A model generated the notes under the pieces. That model made no database searches. It was given only the letters and a program-made list of their open reading frames with translations, and was not told where the DNA came from. This document shows positions 59,822 to 64,000 of a DNA stretch of 64,000 bases, piece by piece; positions within the stretch are counted from its first letter, which is position 1, and every line of letters starts with the position of its first letter. The DNA is taken from assembly GCA_002369515.1 (NCBI GenBank), contig DFFM01000054.1, positions 1 to 64,000 on the forward strand, written 5' to 3'. The DNA is from Prevotella sp. UBA3776. GTDB taxonomy: Bacteria; Bacteroidota; Bacteroidia; Bacteroidales; Bacteroidaceae. The translations under genes were made by a program, and so were the position numbers.

Positions 59822-61150
59822 TCAGTATTTCAGGATGAGGTATTGGAAAGGTTCCAGTGTGAGCGACTTTTCCAAAGTGATGTCCTTGTCGCTCATTTCG
59901 TCCTCGGTTTTGTGGCCCACCCATGCCTCGGGCACGTTGATGGTGGCCTGTGCGTTGCGCACATTGACCAGCACGAGGAACCGCTCGCTGGAGTCGGTCT
60001 TCTCGAACATCAGCACGTTCTTGTCGGCAAAGGTGGTCAGTTGGCCTTTGCGCAGGGCGGGGTGCTCGTTGTAGAGTCCGATGAGTTGCTTGTACTCGTT
60101 GTATATTTCGGGCTTTGCGGTCCAATCGACAGCCACGTACTTGAAGAAATTGATGGGTTGGGGGAATCCCACTTCCTGCGAGCCATAGATGAGTGCTCCG
60201 CCGTGGGGGAAGATGCTGGCCACGTAGGCGGCCATGGCGCCTCGGTCGTTGGTGAACTGCACACAGGGTTCCACCTCTGTGGCATGGTCATGGTTGGTGG
60301 TGAAGCGCAGCTTTACTTTCCCGTCGGGGAGGCTGTCGTATTCGGCCTTGTCGGCGGCAATGAGGTCGGAGGCTGGCGCGCCGTTGAACACCTTCACCAG
60401 TTCGTCCTTGTAGTCCCAGCCGTAGTTCATGTCGAATCCGCCCACGGTGAAGTTGTCCGTGTGTTTGCCCTCGGCCAGCATCACAATCTTGCGTTCGCCG
60501 GCAGCTGCGCGCAGTTCGTCGATGGCTTCTTTCCAGAAGTCGGCGGGCACACCATCGGCCACATCGCAGCGGAAGCCGTCAATGCCCACTTCTGCAATCC
60601 AGAACTTCATGGCGTCGATCATGGCGCGGCGCATGTCCTTGTTGTCATAGTTCAGGTCGGCCACATCGTACCAGTCCCAGGGGCGCGGGTGTATGATGGT
60701 GTCGGTTTTTTCGTCGTGGGTGTACCAGTCGGGGTAGGCTTTCACCCAAGGGTGGTCCCACGCCGTATGGTTGGCCACCCAGTCGAGGATGATGCCCATT
60801 TGGTGCTCGTGGCACACGTCGGCCAGGTGTTTGAAGTCGTCGATGGTGCCAAACTCGGGCGCAATGGCTTTGTAGTCGCTGATGCAGTAGGGCGAGTTCT
60901 TTCCTTTCTCAATGCCAATGGGGTAGATGGGCATCACCCACATCACGTTGACGCCTAGATTGCGTATGGAGTCGATGCGGTCGGCCACGGCGTTGAGCGA
61001 TTTCTGCGGGGCAAACACTCGTGGGTTGACCTGGTACATGGCGATGTCGTCAACAGCGGGCATCTGGAACGCCGTTTGTTTGGGTTCTGGCGTGGGCTTG
61101 CAGGCGACGAGTGCTGCCAGGCAACAAATTGAAATCAGGATTTTCTTCAT
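59822..61150 (-). CDS. Alpha-amylase family (GH13) lipoprotein
   Basis: The 442-residue exported enzyme has a lipoprotein signal (LAALVACK) and a TIM-barrel glycoside hydrolase with the GH13 regions: GIILDWVANHTAWDH, GFRCDVADGV (nucleophile Asp), ..VMLAEGKHTD (acid Glu) and FTTNHDHAT (third Asp). It acts on alpha-glucans such as starch or glycogen. The ATG at 61150 was chosen because the lipoprotein signal begins there; the longer frame runs into the peroxidase repeat DNA. Confidence 0.9.
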   Translation of the reverse strand: MKKILISICCLAALVACKPTPEPKQTAFQMPAVDDIAMYQVNPRVFAPQKSLNAVADRIDSIRNLGVNVMWVMPIYPIGIEKGKNSPYCISDYKAIAPEFGTIDDFKHLADVCHEHQMGIILDWVANHTAWDHPWVKAYPDWYTHDEKTDTIIHPRPWDWYDVADLNYDNKDMRRAMIDAMKFWIAEVGIDGFRCDVADGVPADFWKEAIDELRAAAGERKIVMLAEGKHTDNFTVGGFDMNYGWDYKDELVKVFNGAPASDLIAADKAEYDSLPDGKVKLRFTTNHDHATEVEPCVQFTNDRGAMAAYVASIFPHGGALIYGSQEVGFPQPINFFKYVAVDWTAKPEIYNEYKQLIGLYNEHPALRKGQLTTFADKNVLMFEKTDSSERFLVLVNVRNAQATINVPEAWVGHKTEDEMSDKDITLEKSLTLEPFQYLILKY

Positions 61151-61182
61151 TTTTTGCAGTTTTTCAGTTGATGGTATTGTTT

Positions 61183-61893
61183 TTAGTTTTTCTTGCAGCA
61201 TTTCGTATCTTCGCTTTTTTTGCAGCATTTCGTTCCTTCGCTTTTCTTGCAACATTTCATTTCTTCACTTTTCTTGCAGCATTTTTTGTTCAGGAGTGCG
61301 TTGATGTCGGCGTCGATGACGGCAATTTTGTCTGTTGGCTCGTAGCGTTTCACGACTGTACCGTCCTGAGCTACCAGGAACTTGGTGAAGTTCCACTTGA
61401 TGCTGGGCGATTGTGCGTAGTTGGGGTCGTTTTTCTTGAACATGTCGTCGAGCAGTTTGCCCGCCTTGTCGTTGAGGTCAAAACCGCCGAAAGGTTTTTG
61501 TGCTTTCAGGTAGGTGTAGAGTGGATGCTCGTTGGGGCCGTTCACTTCAATCTTGTCGAATTGTGGGAAGTGGATGTCGAAGTTGGCCGTGCAGAACTGG
61601 TGAATCTCCTCGATGCTGCCCGGAGCCTGCTCGCCAAACTGGTTGCAGGGGAAATCGAGAACCTCGAGCCCTTGCTCGCGGTATTTCTCGTAGAGCGCCT
61701 CCAGTTCGGTGTACTGGGGCGTAAATCCGCAGCGTGTGGCTGTGTTGACAATGAGCAGCACTTTGCCTTTGTATTGGGAAAGCTGCACCTGTTTGCCTTC
61801 GTCGTTGGTCACTTGGTAGTTGTAGATCGCTTGTGCCTTTCCCGTCAGCGAGAGAAAAGCGGTCAGCATGCATAATAATAAGGTCTTTTTCAT
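61183..61893 (-). CDS. Glutathione peroxidase family protein with CCKKSE repeat tail
   Basis: The 236-residue exported protein has a signal peptide (1-20) and a thioredoxin-fold peroxidase domain with catalytic C55 (NTATRCGFTPQYTEL), Gln in FPCNQFGEQAPGS and Trp in IKWNFTKFLV. Cys replaces Sec, as is usual in bacteria. After the domain come three near-exact 9-residue repeats (KCCKKSEEM, KCCKKSEGT, KCCKKSEDT) and a partial fourth (KCCKKN), encoded by 27-bp tandem repeats. Eight extra cysteines in pairs suggest metal binding, anchoring or redox buffering. The tail is not part of the usual family. Confidence 0.9.
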   Translation of the reverse strand: MKKTLLLCMLTAFLSLTGKAQAIYNYQVTNDEGKQVQLSQYKGKVLLIVNTATRCGFTPQYTELEALYEKYREQGLEVLDFPCNQFGEQAPGSIEEIHQFCTANFDIHFPQFDKIEVNGPNEHPLYTYLKAQKPFGGFDLNDKAGKLLDDMFKKNDPNYAQSPSIKWNFTKFLVAQDGTVVKRYEPTDKIAVIDADINALLNKKCCKKSEEMKCCKKSEGTKCCKKSEDTKCCKKN

Positions 61894-61925
61894 GAGTTTG
61901 TTTGTTTTTTGTGTGTCGTAGGCTG

Positions 61926-61933
61926 CAAAGTTA
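61926..61933 (-). promoter_or_regulatory. Promoter of the peroxidase/GH13 pair
   Basis: The reverse complement reads TAACTTTG, 33 bases before the start codon at 61893. The GH13 start follows the peroxidase stop by 32 bases, so both may share this promoter. Confidence 0.55.
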
Positions 61934-62071
61934 AACAAAAAGGTCATGAAAAGTGAATTGATTGTTACTTTTTTTGAGTGTAGAGAGCATGTTTTTTTTG
62001 ATTTACGTCAAAATAACGCCCGTTTTGTCCAAAAGAGGAGCCGAAATGTTTGGCGGTGATGAAAATCGCCG

Positions 62072-62079
62072 TACCTTTG
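62072..62079 (+). promoter_or_regulatory. Promoter with a long (about 190-base) leader
   Basis: TACCTTTG is followed by about 190 bases before the ATG at 62270. The leader contains a small GGGC...GCCC hairpin (about 62210-62232) but no recognised riboswitch. Confidence 0.5.
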
Positions 62080-62269
62080 CACCGTCGAAAGACATAAACG
62101 CCGTCCTTAGTGATGTGGTGAAAAGAGACTTGAATGAGAGGGATGCATACCTTGAATGAAAGAAAGATAAAGTAAACCGCAAGGCTAATTATTTAAAAAA
62201 ACTAGGTAACGGGCTATTCAGGAGGCCCAGATTGTTTAACAGGTAATTAAAAAAAAGAAAGGTAAAAAG

Positions 62270-62626
62270 ATGATGAAAAGAATGATTTTAATGGTTGTTG
62301 CCATGCTCAGCATGACCACCATGTTTGCAGAAGACGAGAAAGTGAACAACGTGAACGCTTACGACATGAGCGTCAACATCAACAAACTGGGTGAAGCACT
62401 TTCGCTGTCAACCGACCAGAAGCAGTTTGTAGAGGATGTACACAAGGCTTTCTGTGCAGAGATGCTCAACGCTGCCTATGCCAGCAAGGAAGAGCGCGAC
62501 GCCATGGTGAAGAAGGCCGTACGCAAGGATCTCTCCTACATGCGCCACATTCTCTCGAAGAAGCAGTATCGCAAGTATCTGCTCTTGCTCAACACCACTT
62601 TCAACAACCGTGGTATCAACGAATAA
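62270..62626 (+). CDS. Small exported helical protein of unknown function
   Basis: The 118-residue protein has a signal peptide (about 1-20, MTTMFA) and a helical body (LGEALSLSTDQKQFVEDVHKAF, MRHILSKKQYRKYLLLLNTTF). The pattern resembles small Bacteroidales exported proteins with a periplasmic helical fold; function unknown. Monocistronic, with a long leader and a strong terminator. Confidence 0.75.
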   Translation: MMKRMILMVVAMLSMTTMFAEDEKVNNVNAYDMSVNINKLGEALSLSTDQKQFVEDVHKAFCAEMLNAAYASKEERDAMVKKAVRKDLSYMRHILSKKQYRKYLLLLNTTFNNRGINE

Positions 62627-62663
62627 AGAACAATTAAGCGAAAAGTACTAATAGTAAAGAAAC

Positions 62664-62709
62664 GGCTGCCAAGTTCAACATGAAGTTGCTTGGCAGCCTT
62701 TCTTTTTTT
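62664..62709 (+). terminator. Intrinsic terminator
   Basis: GGCTGCCAAG pairs with CTTGGCAGCC and is followed by TTTCTTTTTTTG. Confidence 0.85.
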
Positions 62710-62783
62710 GTGGTTTTTCCTTTGTCGTCTCGTTTTTTTTCATTTATTTTGCAGACGTGCATTTTTCATTCCATTTTGCAGAC

Positions 62784-64000
62784 ATGAAGCTTTTTTCAAC
62801 CCCCTCCGGCAATTTTGCTGCGCGTCGTGCCCTTTGTGTGCTCACCCTGTTGGCGATGCTCACCCCGCAGTTGCCGCTCTTGGCCCAACGTGCCGACTTC
62901 AGCAAGATGTCGTCTGTGGTGCGTCGTGCCGCCATGGAGCAGCAAACCGTTCAGCGCAGCCGCCAACGTTCCGCCGCGCCTCGGCCGACGGCCGACGGCG
63001 AGGCGCAGCTGTGTGCTTTCGTGCGTGTGCAGGGCGATTGCGACGAGGTGCTCAGCGCCCACGGCTGTCGGCTGTTGGCGCGCCTCGGGCAGGTGGCCAT
63101 AGCCAGCATCCCGCTGGGGCGGCTGGCTCCGCTGTCGGCCGACCTGCGTGTGCAGCGCATCGAGGCCGGCGAACGCTGCTCCATGCACATGGATATCACC
63201 CCCGGCCATGTCAATGCACTGCCCGTTTATCGTGGCGAGCAACTGCCGCAGGCTTTCACGGGCAAAGGAGTGGTTGTGGGTGTGCAGGACGTGGGTTTCG
63301 ACTTGACGCACCCCACGTTCTACCACCGCACTGAACACCACTACCGCATCGGCCGTCTGTGGGACCAGCTTTCTGCCGACACCGTGGGCAGCCAACTCTA
63401 CGTGGGAGCGGAATATGTCAACCCCTGGGACGTGCGCCGCTATGCCCATTCGCGCGACGGGCTCATGCTCAGCCACGGCACCCACACGGCCGGCATTGCC
63501 GCCGGCAGCGGCTACGACAGCCCTTACCGTGGCATGGCCTTCGAGAGCGACATCTGTCTGGTGAACAATGCCGTGACCGAAGACACTGTGTTCATAGCCC
63601 AGGCCGACCGCTACAAATACACCTCGGCCACCGACGCCTTGGGCTTCAAGTACATCTTAGACTATGCCCAGATGCGCGGCATGCCCTGCGTGGTTTCGTT
63701 CAGCGAGGGCTCCCATCAGGATTTCTACGGCGACGACGTGCTGCTCTACGAGGCGCTGGCCTCGCTGACGGGTCCCGGACGCATCATCGTGGCCTCGGCG
63801 GGCAACGACGGTGCATACGGCAACCATCTGCAGAAGCCTGCCGGGCAGGAGTCGGCGGGCGTGTTCCTCTATAACGTCGGCACCAAGGGCTACCTGAGCA
63901 TGAAGGGCGACGCCCCCTTCACCTTCCGTTTCACCTACTACCATCCCAAGGGCAGACAGGTTGTCGAGATTCCCTCGGCAACCGTCATGCAGCAGCCCGA
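62784..64000 (+). CDS. S8 (subtilisin-like) serine protease, 3'-truncated by the window edge
   Basis: The open frame runs from the ATG at 62784 past the end of the window (405 residues visible). A signal-like start ends PLLAQRADF. The catalytic Asp lies in VGVQDVGFDLTHPTF and the His in SHGTHTAGIAAGSG; VIVASAGNDG-like IIVASAGND is the oxyanion region. The serine lies beyond the edge. It resembles exported Bacteroidetes subtilases. Confidence 0.88.
   Translation, partial: MKLFSTPSGNFAARRALCVLTLLAMLTPQLPLLAQRADFSKMSSVVRRAAMEQQTVQRSRQRSAAPRPTADGEAQLCAFVRVQGDCDEVLSAHGCRLLARLGQVAIASIPLGRLAPLSADLRVQRIEAGERCSMHMDITPGHVNALPVYRGEQLPQAFTGKGVVVGVQDVGFDLTHPTFYHRTEHHYRIGRLWDQLSADTVGSQLYVGAEYVNPWDVRRYAHSRDGLMLSHGTHTAGIAAGSGYDSPYRGMAFESDICLVNNAVTEDTVFIAQADRYKYTSATDALGFKYILDYAQMRGMPCVVSFSEGSHQDFYGDDVLLYEALASLTGPGRIIVASAGNDGAYGNHLQKPAGQESAGVFLYNVGTKGYLSMKGDAPFTFRFTYYHPKGRQVVEIPSATVMQQP

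Noticed and set aside
61962-62159. 65-residue open frame before the small exported protein
   Set aside because: It spans the promoter and leader and has no ribosome-binding site or recognisable features.

Overview
The window looks like chromosomal DNA of a Bacteroidales bacterium, most likely Prevotella or a close relative. The evidence is recurrent Bacteroidetes-type promoters (TAnnTTTG about 5-75 bases before many genes), a TonB-box receptor, Bacteroidales gene families (DUF4837 lipoprotein, LptE-SecG cluster, DUF6078-like protein, CdsZ-like zinc-ribbon protein), and Prevotella-style protein tails ending in 'LPKGIYIKNGVKV'. Species is not determined. The window starts inside an intergenic region and ends inside a subtilisin-like protease gene.

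Layout. 0-11 kb: histidine acid phosphatase, TonB-dependent receptor, a SpoIIE phosphatase/STAS pair, a repeat-rich gap (6.7-8.0 kb), and a lipoprotein joining a nucleoside-hydrolase domain to a zeta-toxin-like P-loop domain. 11-17 kb: AraC regulator divergent from an alpha/beta hydrolase and a flavodoxin lipoprotein, then a bile-acid:sodium-symporter-family transporter translationally coupled to a membrane-anchored winged-helix regulator. 17.6-25.6 kb: type I restriction-modification island (XRE regulator, HsdM, broken DUF1016 nuclease, small protein, HsdS, HsdR, broken PDDEXK nuclease) directly downstream of tRNA-His; a 92-bp perfect palindrome cuts off its far end. 26-44 kb: mostly minus-strand housekeeping and envelope genes (SecG, LptE, sigma-54 activator, PdxA, DUF4837, RlmN, AmpG-like MFS, a 1252-residue glycosyltransferase/HIT-like/SpoIID fusion, zinc-ribbon protein, NIF3, DNA/RNA nuclease, FetAB-like ABC system). 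44-50 kb: agmatine-to-putrescine enzymes, zinc peptidase, TerB-DnaJ protein, HolA. 51-54 kb: XRE regulator, PyrK-PyrD. 54-57.6 kb: an MmeI-family restriction-modification gene. 57.8-64 kb: AroC, SlyD, GH13 amylase lipoprotein, glutathione peroxidase with a Cys-rich repeat tail, small secreted protein, S8 protease (partial).

The most unusual observation is in the MmeI-family gene. A complete REP-associated tyrosine transposase (RAYT) with its REP-like palindromes sits in frame between methyltransferase motif I (DPACGSG) and motif IV (NPPF). The insert is 813 bp (271 codons) and the host reading frame stays open throughout, giving a 1211-residue chimera. A stand-alone palindrome of the same family lies at 12.55 kb. 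Other notable items are the nucleoside-hydrolase/zeta-kinase lipoprotein, a foldback MITE-like family (4.4 and 41.2 kb), a roughly 200-bp structured repeat in five full copies plus fragments, helically phased GTCTAA repeats behind the membrane regulator, and the CCKKSE-repeat peroxidase.

All calls come from reading the sequence and from family knowledge; no database search was run.
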